Shown piece after piece: positions 11,068 through 22,899 of a stretch of 64,000 nt of DNA; within the stretch, counting starts at the first letter, position 1; the number at the start of each line of letters is the position of its first letter. The notes beneath the pieces are model-generated. The model saw only the letters and a list, made by a program, of their open reading frames with translations. It was not told where the DNA came from and made no database searches. Position numbers and translations under genes: made by a program. The DNA is from Anthoceros angustus (lineage: Eukaryota; Streptophyta; Anthocerotopsida; Anthocerotales; Anthocerotaceae). The stretch is taken from contig VJWM01000197.1 in assembly GCA_010909165.1 (NCBI GenBank), positions 101,001 to 165,000 on the forward strand. Reading direction: 5' to 3'.

Positions 11068-11945
11068 ATGAAAGAAAGGAACGTGCGGACAGATCCGAGG
11101 GGATGGACTGTCCAGCACATCCGGAAGGTATATGGGAGGCCAGAGAGCGAGAGTGATGGTGTGGCTCCCACCGAGAGGAATGAAGATGGAAAAAGGGCAG
11201 TAGTGGCTGACCTTCCCGAGGAAGCTCTCAGCATGCTCATCGGAGGGGTGGACGCAAAGACGCGCAATGACTGGTTAGGGAAGTGTATGGGCGCGGCGAG
11301 GAGGCAGCAAGAGGATTGGTGATTGAGCCCTCCCAGAAGAGGAGCACAACGGCAGCAGCAACGGCTCTGGTCAAGACGGGCGTAGTTCGAGAACCCAATG
11401 GATGGTTGACCCGAGAAATGGTCTCTGCACAGCTCATGGGTCTGGCCAGATGGCTCCTTTGCTTCCTGCAGCACAAGAAGCAGGATTATTTGTCTGACCA
11501 TTTGCTGCTTTTTCTCTATGAAGTTGTCAAGGGTACAAGGATTGATTGGGGCCGGATTATTTTTGACAAGCTGTGTGAGGAGAGGCTGAACCTGACCTCC
11601 CCTTCCCCTCGCCCCTCCTTAATTTCGCCCTTCCTGGTTCACCTGTATGCACACTCTAATTGTTTGCCTGAGATAGAAATTGTGGCCTCCCTCCACATGT
11701 GGAAGCCAGTTAGGGAGGTGAAGTGGAAAGCGGAAGAGCCCAAGGAAGAGATAGAGGAAGGATCTGACAGCTGGGAGTCTGTGGTGACGTGCAGCTCGGA
11801 AGAGGAAGAGGAAGCGGCCACAGACAAGAAAAGTAAGGCCGAGGGAGTCAGGCGGGGCTCAACTAAGAAGGGGAAGGTGGACGTGCGCGTCACTAGGTCG
11901 AAGGCCCCCGGGGGGCCGCGCTGTAGGAAAAAGCGAAGAAGATGA
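11068..11945 (+). pseudogene. plant retrotransposon ORF with putative plant transposon protein domain
   Basis: Two open segments in different frames (11068-11322 and 11404-11945) appear to be one ORF. The second includes LSDHLLLFLYEVVKGTRIDW and a following WGRIIFDKL block. This resembles the conserved domain of plant Athila/gypsy-associated ORFs annotated as putative plant transposon protein. A Glu/Ser-rich tail (SSEEEEEAATDKKSK) and a basic end (RCRKKRRR) follow. It lies directly downstream of the LTR, where gag would be expected, so it may be the 5' coding region of a second element sharing that LTR. The biochemical role of this domain is unknown. Confidence 0.5.
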
Positions 11946-12049
11946 AGGCCAAGCGTCGGATCGATTTGTCGGAAGAAGAGGCGCGGTCCGAGGAAGACAA
12001 TTTTGCTTACCTGGATGCAGGTGACGAATAGGCCCCGGAAGAATTAGGG

Positions 12050-12931
12050 TTGGCCCCAGCAACGGAACCCTCCCCAGGGTGGGAAGAGATCTTCAAGGGA
12101 GCTCCCTTGGCGACTGAGGTCGATGTGATAAAGTTAGTTCGGGTACGCACCTTGCTGGGGAAAAAGGTGCTCGATAGGGGAATGGCGTCTGGCGCGGGGC
12201 CTCCTCAACAAGTGGATCTGCAGGAGCTGACAACGGCCATGATTCGGGCCCAGTCGGACATGTTGGATCAGGCCGCGTTGGCTCTCACCTGGCTCACCGT
12301 GCAGGGGCGACGAGAAGAAGCGGTGAAGGCCAGATTCGATGAGGAGGAGGCTAGGCGGAAACAGCTGGAGGAAGACAAGAAGGCCCTGGAGGAAATGAGG
12401 GTAAAAATTCAGGAGGATTTACGTAGGGCCCAAGAGGAGTTACACTCCATGACGAGTCAGCAGGAGGCGCTCATGGCCTAGATCAGAGATGCCCATGAAG
12501 CAAACCAAGAAATGCAGGGGGAATTGTTGCGAGCCCAAGAGCAGGAGGTGGCCTATGTGGAGAAGGCCCAGAAGTTGGCGGACCGGTACAAGCGGGAGCG
12601 GGACGAGGCACGTGGCCGAGCCAGGAAGGAGAAGGGAAAAGGGAAGCGGAGCAGCAAGTCCACGACCGGGGTAGTGGAAGGAACTATCGGAGGGAAGGGA
12701 GAGGCAACCGTGGTAGCCGAACCACCTACCAGGGTTGTGGAACAAACGACGGTCGTGGAGTCCGTTACCGGGGTAGCGAAAATCTCTACCGACATTGGAG
12801 AACCCAACTCTGTGGCAACCATGAGCGGCGCAACAGGAGGCGACGTGGCATTTCGCGGGGGCATGGATCAGGCGGCCAGGGGTAGTCCACGGGAGGAGGG
12901 GAAGGGACCAGGGCTTACCTTCTGCAAGTGA
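12050..12931 (+). pseudogene. retrotransposon coiled-coil ORF
   Basis: This continues the ORF above after frame changes near 11945 and a TAG at 12479. It encodes a long heptad-rich helix (from about 12240 to 12640, containing RRKQLEEDKKALEEMRVK), a basic stretch (KEKGKGKRSSK), then a Thr/Val-rich low-complexity region starting near 12660. The last part is the first copy of a tandem repeat that recurs at 13231 and 15372. No catalytic motif is visible. A Gag-like structural role is inference. Confidence 0.45.
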
Positions 12932-15900
12932 GGACTCGAAGTGGATGCTTCTTCCACTGCGCCCAGGTATGGGGATTGGCCCCCTATTATACGGAGGCAG
13001 TCTTGGAGGAGCTTACGGAGGAAGAAGTCCAAGCGTGGGTGGATGAAGAGCCCGTAATAATCCTCAACAATAGGCAGCAGGCAGGGGGGGATGGAGCTCA
13101 CGAGCGGAACACACCCCCGATTAGGTGTGAGGAGACATCCAGAAGGAAAGCGAGGTGGAGGTTACATGGGAGGATTTGTCGATTAGCGGCGAGGGAGGAG
13201 GCTCGTGGAGGTGGCGGAGGACGGAGGCGAGGCACGTGGCCGAGCCAGAAGGAGAAGGGAAAAGGGAAGCGGAGCAGCAAGTCCACGACCGGGGTAGTGG
13301 AAGGAACTATCGGAGGGAAGGGAGAGGCAACCGTGGTAGCCGAACCACCTACCAGGGTTGTGGAACAAACGACGGTCGTGGAGTCCGTTACCGGGGTAGC
13401 GAAAATCTCTACCGACATTGGAGAACCCAACTCTGTGGCAACCATGAGCGGCGCAACAGGAGGCGACGTGGCATTTCGCGGGGGCATGGATCAAAGTGCT
13501 GTGGGTAGTCCACGGGAGGAGGGAAGGGACCAGGCTTCCGCAAGTGAGGACTCAAGTGGATGCTTCTTCCACCGCGCCTGCGTATGGGGATTGGCCCCTA
13601 TTATAATGGCGGTCTTGGAGGAGCTTACGGAGGAAGAAGTCCAAGCGTGGGTGGATGAAGAGCCCGTAATAATCCTCAACAATAGGCAGCAGGCAGGGGG
13701 GGATGGAGCTCACGAGCGGAACACACCCCCGATTAGGTGTGAGGAGACATCCAGTGAAAGCGAGGTGGAGGTTACGTGGGAGGATTTGTCGGATTAGCGA
13801 GGGAGGAGGGCTCGTGGAGGTGGCAGCGGAGGACGGAGGGCCAGGCAACCAAGTCGGAGGAGGGCGTGAAGATAACGTAGGCAAAGAGTAGTGGCGTCCT
13901 AGGAATAGAACCTTGGATAGGGTGCCATCCTGGATCTAAGATCGTTCGAAATTGTAGGGGCGCCTTCACGTTCAGCCGTTTTTAGGACCTGAAAATTCTG
14001 GTGGGCTATGAAGCCCCCAGCCGTTGTATAAAGGGGCTTGGTTGTGCCCCTCACATCAGATAATTCCTGGTTGAGATCCCCACGCTGCCTATGGCTGGTT
14101 GGAGACGTCCGATCGACGGAGGTGGTGTGCGTAAGATGCTCCTAGGGATGGTCGAGAGCTTGCTCCTCAACCGGCGGAACAGGGTGATTGAGCGCTCCCC
14201 GCTGACAACGGAGGAGGAAATCGAGGGATTGGCGCGGGGCGGGTCTGGAGCTTGCTCGTAACTGATTGGAAGCCTGAGGGCGAATTGAGAAAGAGAGAGG
14301 AAGGAGATTGGGTGGAGAAGTGACTGAACACTGTACGCGACGCGAGGTGTGAAGCCAAGAAGAGGAGGAGTTGAGAAGGAGAACTAATTGAGAAACTAAC
14401 AGTTGAGATTTGTGTGGATCAAAGAGAATCCGAACCGGTGCTGTTGATGGAAGTTTGCACAAGAAGAAACAGTGTTCCCTTGTGGAAATTGTGTGAGTGT
14501 GGCGCCTTCGTGTGTGTGAGAGAGCGGTTGAAAGGGATCTGTGGGATCCCGGTCCCTATGAGCCAGTGTGTATGTGTGAAGTGTAGAGTGCAAAATAACG
14601 TCTGATCCGATGCTGGGGGTAGCCCCGTGGCAGGAAATCACGGCGCCGCGCGTCCAAAATAAGTTGCTAGGGTTTGGAGTGGGACCCACCTCGGTAGTCG
14701 TAGCAACTACCCGGTAGTTGTGAGAGCCACCGTGGTAGTAGCTCAGGAGCGGGGGTGGTGGAATAGGATCCGCGGTTGTAGAATAAGACGTGTGGTCACA
14801 GAATAAGATCGGTGGTAGTTAGACAAGTCGGGAGGTAATTGTAGTAGTAGTTGAGAGATAGGCAGGAGGAGTGATAGCAGGTAAGTCATGATTTAGGCAA
14901 AGGTCAGTAGTGATAAAAGTTAGCGTCTCTTGGCACAAACCATTCCCTTGGGAGCGAATCCTAGGCCTACAACGACATTGAGGGTGAATGTGGACCTCAT
15001 GGTGTCTCTAGACACAAGTTTTCACTCCACAGCTGCTGAGGCCAAACATCGTGGACAATGAAGGAGCGAGACATGCCCATTTGAGTACTTACTCTGGGCA
15101 GTTGTGGGCGGCACATGGGTTACTCACAGAAGAGGAGTTGGAGGAGTCTTACCAAATTGCTCAAGTAGTCCCTCCGTGGGACTGACAGGGTCCCTCTCCA
15201 GAAAAAGGTTAAGAAGGCAGGAGGAACCCAAGGTGGAGCAAGGAGTGCTTCACCTCGTGGTGATCTTGGATGATGAGACCACCCGGCCCCGACGCCAAGG
15301 AAGGGGAAATGCTTGTCATCCGGGGAGGGGAGACAAGGGAGGAAGAGGTGGCGGTGCCACCAAGTGTCTGAGAGGCAACCGTAGCCGAACCACCTACTGT
15401 GGTTGTGGAACAAACGACGGTCGTGGAGTCCGTTACCGGGGTAGCGAAAATCTCTACCGACATTGGAGAACCCAACTCTGTGGCAACCATGAGCGGCGCA
15501 ACAGGAGGCGACGTGGCATTTCGCGGGGGCATGGATCAGGCGGCCAGGGGTAGTCCACGGGAGGAGGGAAGGGACCGTGGCACCTTACGCAAGTGAGGAC
15601 TCGGATGCTTCTTCCACCGCGCCTGTGTATGGGGATTGGCCCCTATTATCTGGAGGCGCCTTGGAGGAGCTTACGTAAGGAGGAAGAGGTCCAAGCGTAG
15701 GTGGATGAAGAGCCAGTAATAATCCTCAGCAATAGGCAGCAGGCGGGGGGATGGAGCTCACGAGCGGAACACACCCCCGATTAGGTGTGAGGAGACATCC
15801 AGCAGTGAAAGCGAGGTGGAGGTTCTGTGGGAGGATTTGTCAGATTAGCGGCGAGGGAGGAGGGCTCGTGGAGGTGGCAGCGGAGGACGGAGGGCCAGGC
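12607..15900 (+). repeat. three copies of a ~620-base coding repeat
   Basis: A block starting GGCACGTGGCCGAGCC occurs at 12607 and 13231 (period about 624). A 5'-shortened third copy runs from 15372 to about 15900. Each copy encodes the Thr/Val-rich segment (EQTTVVESVTGVAKISTDIG), then LEELTEEEVQAWVDEEPVII, and ends SEVEVTWEDLSD or a frame-shifted version. The second copy is the only one with a fused open frame (12928-13797). Copies differ by small indels, many at CAG/CTG sites. Confidence 0.85.
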
Positions 15901-18900
15901 AACCAAGTCGGAGGAGGGCGTGAAGATAACGTAGGCAAAGAGTAGTGGCGTCCTAGGAATAGAACCTTGGATAGGGTGCCATCCTCGGATCTAAGATCGC
16001 TTCGAAATTGTAGGGGCGCCTTCACGCTCATGCTTTTAGGACCTGAAAATTCGTGGGCTATGAAGCCCCACCGTTGTATAAAGGGGCTTGGTTGTGCCCC
16101 TCACATCGATAATTCTGGTTGAGATCCCCACGCCTATGGCTGGTTGGAGACGTCCGATCGACGGAGGTGGTGTCGTAAGATGCTCCTAGGGATGGATGGT
16201 CGAGAGCTTGCTCCTCAACCGCGGAATGGGGTGATTGAGCGCTCACGCTGACGGAGGAGGAAATCGAGGGATTGGCGCGGGCGGGTCCGGAGCTTGCTAA
16301 ATCGATTGGAAGCCCGAGGCGAATTGAGAAAGAGAGAGGAAGGAGATTGGGTGGAGAAGTGATCGAACAACATGCGACGCGAGGTGAAGCCAAGAAGAGG
16401 AGGAGTTGAGAAGGAGAACTAATTGAGAACTAACAGCTTGAGATTTGTGGATCAAAGAGAATCCGAACCGTGTTGTTGATGGAAGTTTGCACAAGAAGAA
16501 CGGTTCCCTTGTGGAAATTGTGTGAGTGTGGCGCCTGTGTGTGTGAGAGAGCGGTTGAAAGGGATCTGGGGATCCGGTCCCTATGAGCCACAGGTATGTG
16601 TGAAGTGTAGAGTGCAAAATAACGCCTCGATCCGATCGGGGTAGCCTGCAGGAAATCACGGCGCCGCGCGTCCAAAATAAGTTGCTAGGGTTTGGAGTGG
16701 GACCCACTTAGTCGTAGCAACTACCCTGAGTTGTGAGAGCCACCGTGGTAGCTCGAGCGGGGTGGTGGAATAGGATCCGCGGTTGTAGAATAAGACGTGG
16801 TCGCTGAATAAGATCGGTGGTAGTTAGACAAGTCGGAGGTAATTGTAGTAGTAGTTGAGAGATAGGCGGAGGAGTGATAGGTAAGTCATGATTTAGGCAA
16901 AGGTCAGAGTGATAAAAGTTAGCGCCTCTTGGCACAAACCATTCCCTTGGGAGCGAATCCTAGGCCTACAACGACATTGAGGGTGAATGTGGACCTCATG
17001 GTGTCTCTAGACACAAGTTTTCACTCCACACTGAGGCCAAACATCGTGGACAATGAAGGAGCGAGACACGTACCCATTTGAGTACTTACCTTGTGCGCTG
17101 TGTACATGGGTTACTAAGGAAGAGGAGTTGGAGGAGTCTTACCAAATTGCTCAAGTAGTCCCTCCGAGGTGACACAGGTCCCTCTCCAAAAAGGTTAAGA
17201 AGGCAGGAGGAACCCAAGGTGGAGCAAGGAGTGCTTCACCTCGTGTGGTGATCTTGGATGATGAGACCACCCGGCCCCGACGCCAAGGAAGGAAATGCTT
17301 GTCATCCGGGGAGACAAGGGCACAAAGGAAGAGGTGGCAGTGCCACCAAGTGTACAGGAGGCAACCCCCATGGAGCAGGATGGTGGAACTAACCCACCCT
17401 AGGAGATAATAGAGTCACAAGAGTCCCACCCAACATCCTCGATCGGGAGGCGGAGGCGCCCAGGAAAAAGGCGGAGACTACCCCAGGAGAGAAATGAGAA
17501 AACTAAGGCTTTGAAGGATCTGCTGACCATTTGTCAGCTAATTGATACTCCATTGGTGAAACAGGCCTTGCAGGAAGTAGAGGAGTTGGAGGTGAGAGCT
17601 GTCGTCAGGACAGCCGAGGCGATTGCCCTACAGTCAGGTGGGGAGAAAGATAGCAAAGCTATCAAGGAGATGGCGTTGGCGAAGGGGCGCCTAGTTAACC
17701 TGGAGAGAAGGTTGGGGCTCAGCAAGATTGAGGAGCAGAGGCTAAGACAAGAAAGTAGGGAGCATGTAAAAGAAGTGGCCACCCTCAATCAAAAAATTGA
17801 GGAGACTGTCCGATGTGGGAAGGAGTGGCAAGAAGAACTCACTCTTCAGTTGAGAAGAAGCGAGAATGGGGATGCGAAGACAATCACGGAGGAGGCCGAA
17901 GAATAAGCCAAGAATAAAGAGCTGGAGACCAAGCTCAAGGAGCTGGAGGAGGACAGCCACTTGGAGCAAGGAGCGAGGAGCTCAAGCAAGCAACGGAGGC
18001 TGACCAACGGTGGAAGGAAGAGGTGGCCCACCGGAGGAAAATGATGCATCGCATGCTGGTCGTCAGAAGCAACGCCCAGCCGATTATGCATGGCAAAGGG
18101 ACTAGAGGCATGGAAGAGAGATGCGCCGAGAATGTCACTGCCTGCTTGAGTGAGGTGACACTGAGAGGGATGCTATGGTAAGATAGCCTCAAGAGAATGG
18201 CACGAGGAATTTGATGAGATTTGTTTGAAGGGCCGGAGATGCAGTCCACTTGGAGCAAGGAGCGAGGAGCTCGCAAGCAAATAGCAGCGGTGGAAGGAAG
18301 AGGTATTACGGAGAAAGATCATGCATCGCATGCTGGTCGTCAGGAAGCAACGCTTCAGCTGATTATGCTTGGCAGGGCATTCTAGAAGCATGGAAGGAGA
18401 TGCCGAGAATGTTACCTTACGACCGTTTGAGTGAGGTGACACTCGAGAGATGCTGCGTAGCAAGCTAGCCTCAAGAGAATGGCACGAGGAATTTGAAGAG
18501 ATTTGTTTGAAGGGCCGGAGATGCAGTCCACCTACACGCCCACGGTCAACAAGCTCGCCAAGGAGATGCGCCCTTGTTGACAAGGAAGTTGTTGGGTCCC
18601 CATGATGACGACAGGGAGATTTTGGAGGAATTACCCCGCCTGAGATCTGTGGGATCCGGTCCCTATGAGCCATGTGTGTGAAGTGTAGAGTGCAAAATAA
18701 CGCCTCGATCCGATGGGGGTAGCCTGCAGGAAATCACGGCGCCAAGGCCCAAAATAAGTTGCTAGGGTTTGGAGGGACCCACTGTAGTCGAGCAACTACC
18801 CAGAGTTGTGAGCCACCGTGGTAGTAGCTCGAGCGGGGTGGTGGAATAGGATCCGCGTTGTAGAATAAGACGTGTGGTCACAGAATAAGATCGGTGGTAG

Positions 18901-19140
18901 TTAGACAAGTCGGGAGGTAATTGTAGTAGTAGTTGAGAGATAGGCGGAGGAGTGATAGCAGGTAAGTCATGATTTAGGCAAAGGTCAGTAGTGATAAAAG
19001 TTAGCGTCTCTTGGCACAAACCATTCCCTTGGGAGCGAATCCTAGGCCTACAACGACATTGAGGGTGAATGTGGACCTCATGGTGTCTCTAGACACAAGT
19101 TTTCACTCCACAGCTGCTGAGGCCAAACATCGTGGACAAT
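13860..19140 (+). repeat. LTR-like block repeated three times (13860-15070, 15915-17060, 18640-19140)
   Basis: The first two blocks align along their whole length with a period of about 2.05 kb. The third keeps only the 3' half, starting at GATCTGTGGGATCC. Each full block has a TATA-like TATAAAG (14027 and 16077), a purine-rich leader, an AT-poor middle, and ends with CATTCCCTTGGGAGCGAATCC before the next ORF (GTGGACAATGAAGG). These properties fit LTR plus leader. No TG...CA termini or target-site duplications could be fixed. Many 1-5 base differences separate the copies. Confidence 0.65.
17060..18640 (+). pseudogene. retrotransposon coiled-coil ORF, degenerate copy
   Basis: This is a frame-broken copy of the ORF at 19132-21114. 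The best open piece, 17511-17906, encodes a heptad-rich helix containing LLTICQLIDTPLVKQALQEV and RLVNLERRLGLSKIEEQR. The final ~290 bases hold an internal tandem duplication of the segment beginning GGAGCAAGGAGCGAGGAGCTC (about 17960 and 18247). The copy fuses to the third LTR-like block at 18640. No enzymatic domain is visible. Confidence 0.5.
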
Positions 19141-21114
19141 GAAGGAGCGAGACACAGCCATTTGAGTACTTACCTGGTGCAGTTGTGGGCGGCACATGGG
19201 TTACTCACAGAAGAGGAGTTGGAGGAGTCTTACCAGCCGTTCGAAGTAGTCCCTCTGTGGGACGGTACAGGGGTCCCTCTCCAGAAAAAGGTTAAGAAGG
19301 CAGAGGAGGAACCCAAGGTGGAGCAAGCGAGTGCTTCACCTCAGGTGGTGATCTTGGATGATGAGACCACACCGGCGTCTGACGCCAAGGAAGGGGAAAT
19401 GCTTGTCATCCAGGAGGAGACAGTGGCACAAAAGGAAGAGGTGGCAGTGCCACCAAGTGTACAGGAGGCAACCCCCATGGAGCAGGATGGTGGAACTAAC
19501 CCACCCTAGGAGATAATAGAGTCACAAGAGTCCCACCCAACATCCTCAGTCAGGAGCGGAGAGACTGCCCAACGGGAAAAAGGCAGTCGGAGACTACCCC
19601 AGGAGAGAAATGAGAAAACTAAGGCTTTGAAGGATCTGCTGACCATTTGTCAGCTAATTGATACTCCATTGGTGAAACAGGCCTTGCAGGAAGTAGAGGA
19701 GTTGGAGGTGAGAGTCGCCAGACCGAGGCGATTGCCCCTACAAGTGGGGAGAAGGATAGCAAGCTATCAAGGAGATGGCGCTGGGGGGGCGCCTAGTTGA
19801 CCCGGAGAGAAGGTTGGGGCTCAAGAAGATTGAGGAGAGGCTAAGACAAGAAAGTAGGGAGCATGTAAAAGAAGTGGCCACCTCAATCAAAAATTGAGGA
19901 GACCGTCCGATGTGGGAAGGAGTGGCAAGAAGAACTCTCACTCTTCAGCCGAGAAGAAGCGTAATGGGGATGCAATCAAGACTCCCGAGGAGGCCGAGGC
20001 CAAGCCAAGAATGAAGAATCGAGGCCAAGCTCAAGGAGCCGGAGGAAGGACAGCCACTTGGAGCAAGGAACGCGAGGAGCTCAAGCAAGCAACGGAGGTC
20101 GACCAACGGTGGAAGGAAGAGGTAGCCCACCGGAGGAAAATGATGCATCGCATGTTGGTCAGAAGCAACGCCCAGCCGATTATGCTTGGCAACAAGGGAT
20201 CGAGGCATGGAAGAGAGATGCAGAATGTTACCTTACAGCCTGCTTGAGTGAGGTGACACTGAGAGGGATGCTTTATGGCAAGTTAGCCTCAAGAGAATGG
20301 CCCGAGGAATTTGATGAGATTTGTTTGAAGGGCCGGAGATGCAGTCCACTTGGAGCAAGGAGCGAGGAGCTCAAGCAAGCAACGGAGGTGACCAGCGGTG
20401 GAAGGAAGAGGTAGATTAGAGAAGAGAAAAGATCATGCATCGCATGCTGGTCGTCAGGAAGCAACGCTTCCAAGCTGATTATGCTTGGCAGGGCATTCTA
20501 GAAGCATGGAAGGAGATGCCGAGAATGTTACCTTACAGCTTCGTTTGAGTGAGGTGACACTCGAGAGAGATGCTTTGCGTAGCAAGCTAGCCTCAAGAGA
20601 ATGGCCTGAGGAATTTGAAGAGATTTGTTTGAAGGGCCAGGAGATGCAGGTCCACCTACACGCCACGGTCAACAAGCTCGCCAAGGAGATGCGCTCCTTG
20701 TTGACAAGGAAGTTGCTGGGTCCCCATGATGACGACAGGGAGATTTTGGAGGAATTACGACCCTCAGCTTCGGAGATTCAGGACCTGGAGAGTGAAATGG
20801 ATGTAGAAGGCTCAGTTTGGGAGGAGCCAATGGAGGAAGAGGTTTCCAGCCAGCCGGTAGGGTTGGTGGGGGTGTCTAGCGGCTTGACAGGAGTTGCACC
20901 AACACCCAACCGCCTTGAAGTAATTGCGGGCAAGATGCTGGGCAGAGAGGCCGGTGCCTGCAAGAGTGCCCGCAAGAGGGGGCGTTCAACCTCACTGACT
21001 ACGCCGGAGGCAGACGTGAAGGCTCTTGTCGCGGTGACGGGAGAGGAGATCTCAACACCTCCAAGAGGAGGAAGAGGTGGTGGCGCCGCCATGCCAACGC
21101 CCAAGAAGAAGTAG
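19132..21114 (+). pseudogene. retrotransposon coiled-coil ORF, most complete copy
   Basis: The start is MDNEGARHSHLSTYLVQLWA at 19132, followed by an acidic Pro/Glu-rich segment to a TAG at 19507. Further open pieces follow after frame changes: a helix near 19620-20250 and a C-terminal part at 20485-21114, containing LRLSEVTLERDALRSKLA, VNKLAKEMRSLL and an end TPPRGGRGGG...PKKK. An internal ~290-base tandem duplication (about 20060 and 20350) mirrors that in the copy upstream. The long coiled coil and basic tail suggest a structural nucleic-acid-binding protein of a non-autonomous LTR element. This is inference; no family is recognised. Confidence 0.5.
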
Positions 21115-21269
21115 GGTAGGAAAACAGTTGGTAGGGGAGTGAAGGGGTCATCAAGACCCTTAGGGGGTTAGTGGGATTGTTAGGAAGGTAGGTTAAGAAC
21201 CTTTAAGAGGCCACCTACTTGAAACCGTAAGCAAACCCCACACACCCCCCAAACTTAATTAATGCTAGG

Positions 21270-21320
21270 GTTTGGGGGAGTTCCTATAAGAGGGGGAGGA
21301 ACTCCCATAATAAAATGTCA
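21270..21320 (+). promoter_or_regulatory. LTR-type TATA and polyadenylation signals
   Basis: CCTATAAGAGGGGG is followed within about 30 bases by AATAAAATG, then TGTGTGCTTGTTTGC. TATA and poly(A) signals this close are typical of the U3/R boundary of a plant LTR. The block follows the coiled-coil ORF, so a 3' LTR is plausible here, extending toward 22250. Its start was not resolved. Confidence 0.4.
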
Positions 21321-21654
21321 TGCCTTGCTCTCGACTGTGTGCTTGTTTGCTACAAGCGCAAGGCGTGCGACCGTGTGAGGGTGCATGGTGTCCGTAGGGT
21401 CTTGAGGTGCGGTGACTGAGGGCGGGCCCAAACCTTTCTTTGTTGGGGTAGCAGTGGGAGTGTTTGAGCGGTGAGGGGAGCGGCATTATTGCAGGCAGAC
21501 GCAAGGCCATGGTGAAGGAAGACCCTAGCAAATCCAAAGACGCGAGACGCCGCTGCAAAATGTCCGCCTAGGTCCGTGAGGGCACCGCCCTATGATCTCG
21601 AGGCGCTAGTGGGGAGGCTGTGAGGGCGCCTGTATCGTTAGCTAGGAAGAGTGG

Positions 21655-21714
21655 AAGAGGTAGATTAGAGAAGAGAGGAGAAGAGAGAGAAGAGAGAAGA
21701 GAAGAGAAGAGAGA

Positions 21715-21747
<33 letters not shown>

Positions 21748-21860
21748 GAGCGAGAGAGCGAGAGAGAGCGAGAGAGGATAGGGAGCAAGAGAGGAGAAGA
21801 AAGAAGCAAGAGAGAAAAGAGAAAAAGAGAAGAGAGGAGGAAGAAAAGTGTGAGAGCAAG
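21655..21860 (+). repeat. GA-rich microsatellite
   Basis: About 200 bases of imperfect GAGA/GAAGA repeat on the plus strand. It produces a spurious Ser/Leu-rich open frame on the minus strand. Confidence 0.95.
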
Positions 21861-22256
21861 CTACAGAAGAGAAGGAGGTGAAATTTCAAGGGCTGTGACA
21901 AGAGCCTGAGGAGGAGTCCTCAAATTTGTCAAGAGAAGGGTCTTAGGAAGTGTAGGACGGCGTGGGAGGATTGTCCATGGCACAGGGGTCCCTATTATCG
22001 CCAGCTTGGGAGGTGCCTCTCGAGACGTAGGTCCGCGCCGCCGGAGTCATCGCGGCATAGGGTAGCGTGACCTACTTTGTGTGGGTCACCGTGGCGCTTG
22101 TAGTCCCGAGGGGGCGATTAGTCACGGGCACTGCGGAAGGTTAGTAGAGTCGAGAGGTCGTCGAGGCGCACCTCCATCCATGCGGGGAAGGGCTCCCCCA
22201 CTCCTTCGTGGGAACGAAACCTATTGTACGAACCGAGGGGGATAAGTGATCGCCTA

Positions 22257-22880
22257 TTAAGGGTTCCGGGGGTCCCGGGAAACTACCACCACAGCCTGCT
22301 TGCATCTTGCTATATTTGCGGATTTTGAGAGCTGGCCGCTTGCAGAGCCAACCGGACGATTAGTGATGACCGAAAGTGAGATGGTGTCTCGTGTAGAATC
22401 GGTAACCACCACATCTGCCACCGAAACCTGGTCGCCACGGACAAGGTACAGGTCAGCCCTGATTGAACTACCTATATGGAGAGTATACACCCGCTCCCTC
22501 AAGGCCATGTAGCCGCTTTCGCGAGCGATGGCGAACATGACGTCGCGAATGGCATCGTGAGTGGCAATGCGATAACCCCCGTGGGGACAACGAGCAAGGT
22601 GTACCCTAGAATCATCGAGGGCAGAGCCGCACTCGCAAGTAAGGAGCGAAGAAGCCACAGGCTGGAGCAGGCCAAGACGGAATCGCATCGCAATAGTGAA
22701 GGTGGTTGGTGCGATATGAAAACCCCGTATGCATGGGCGGGCCAGTAGCCAAGCACCTGCGCCCTTCCCAAAACAAGAGCGGAGCCGCACTCTTATGGAC
22801 CTGAGGATGGAGGGGTCCTGGAGGACAGACTGGAAAGCCTGACCGAGTTGCTTCTCGAGCTGGGATGCCTACAACCCCCT
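22257..22880 (-). mobile_element. 3' end of a non-LTR retrotransposon (zinc knuckle and endonuclease-like tail)
   Basis: The minus strand encodes GKGAGAWLLARPC, then FTIAMRFRLGL, a cysteine/histidine cluster (CECGSALDDSRVHLARC, followed by GGYRIATHDAIRDVM), and RADLYLV...VSVADVVVTD. This order occurs downstream of the reverse transcriptase in many plant and algal non-LTR elements, where the C/H cluster and an RxD...D tail form a nucleic-acid-binding and endonuclease-like module. The upstream part continues to about 22880 in another frame (LEKQLGQAFQSVLQDP). There is no reverse transcriptase beyond 22900, so the copy is 5'-truncated, as is usual for such elements. Confidence 0.6.
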
Positions 22881-22899
22881 GAAACCATCAGTAATAAAT

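Noticed and set aside
21665-21901. Ser/Leu-rich open frame on the minus strand
   Set aside because: It is the translation of a GA microsatellite.
22300-22748. Plus-strand frames opposite the non-LTR retrotransposon tail
   Set aside because: They are shadows of the minus-strand coding sequence with its Cys/His cluster.
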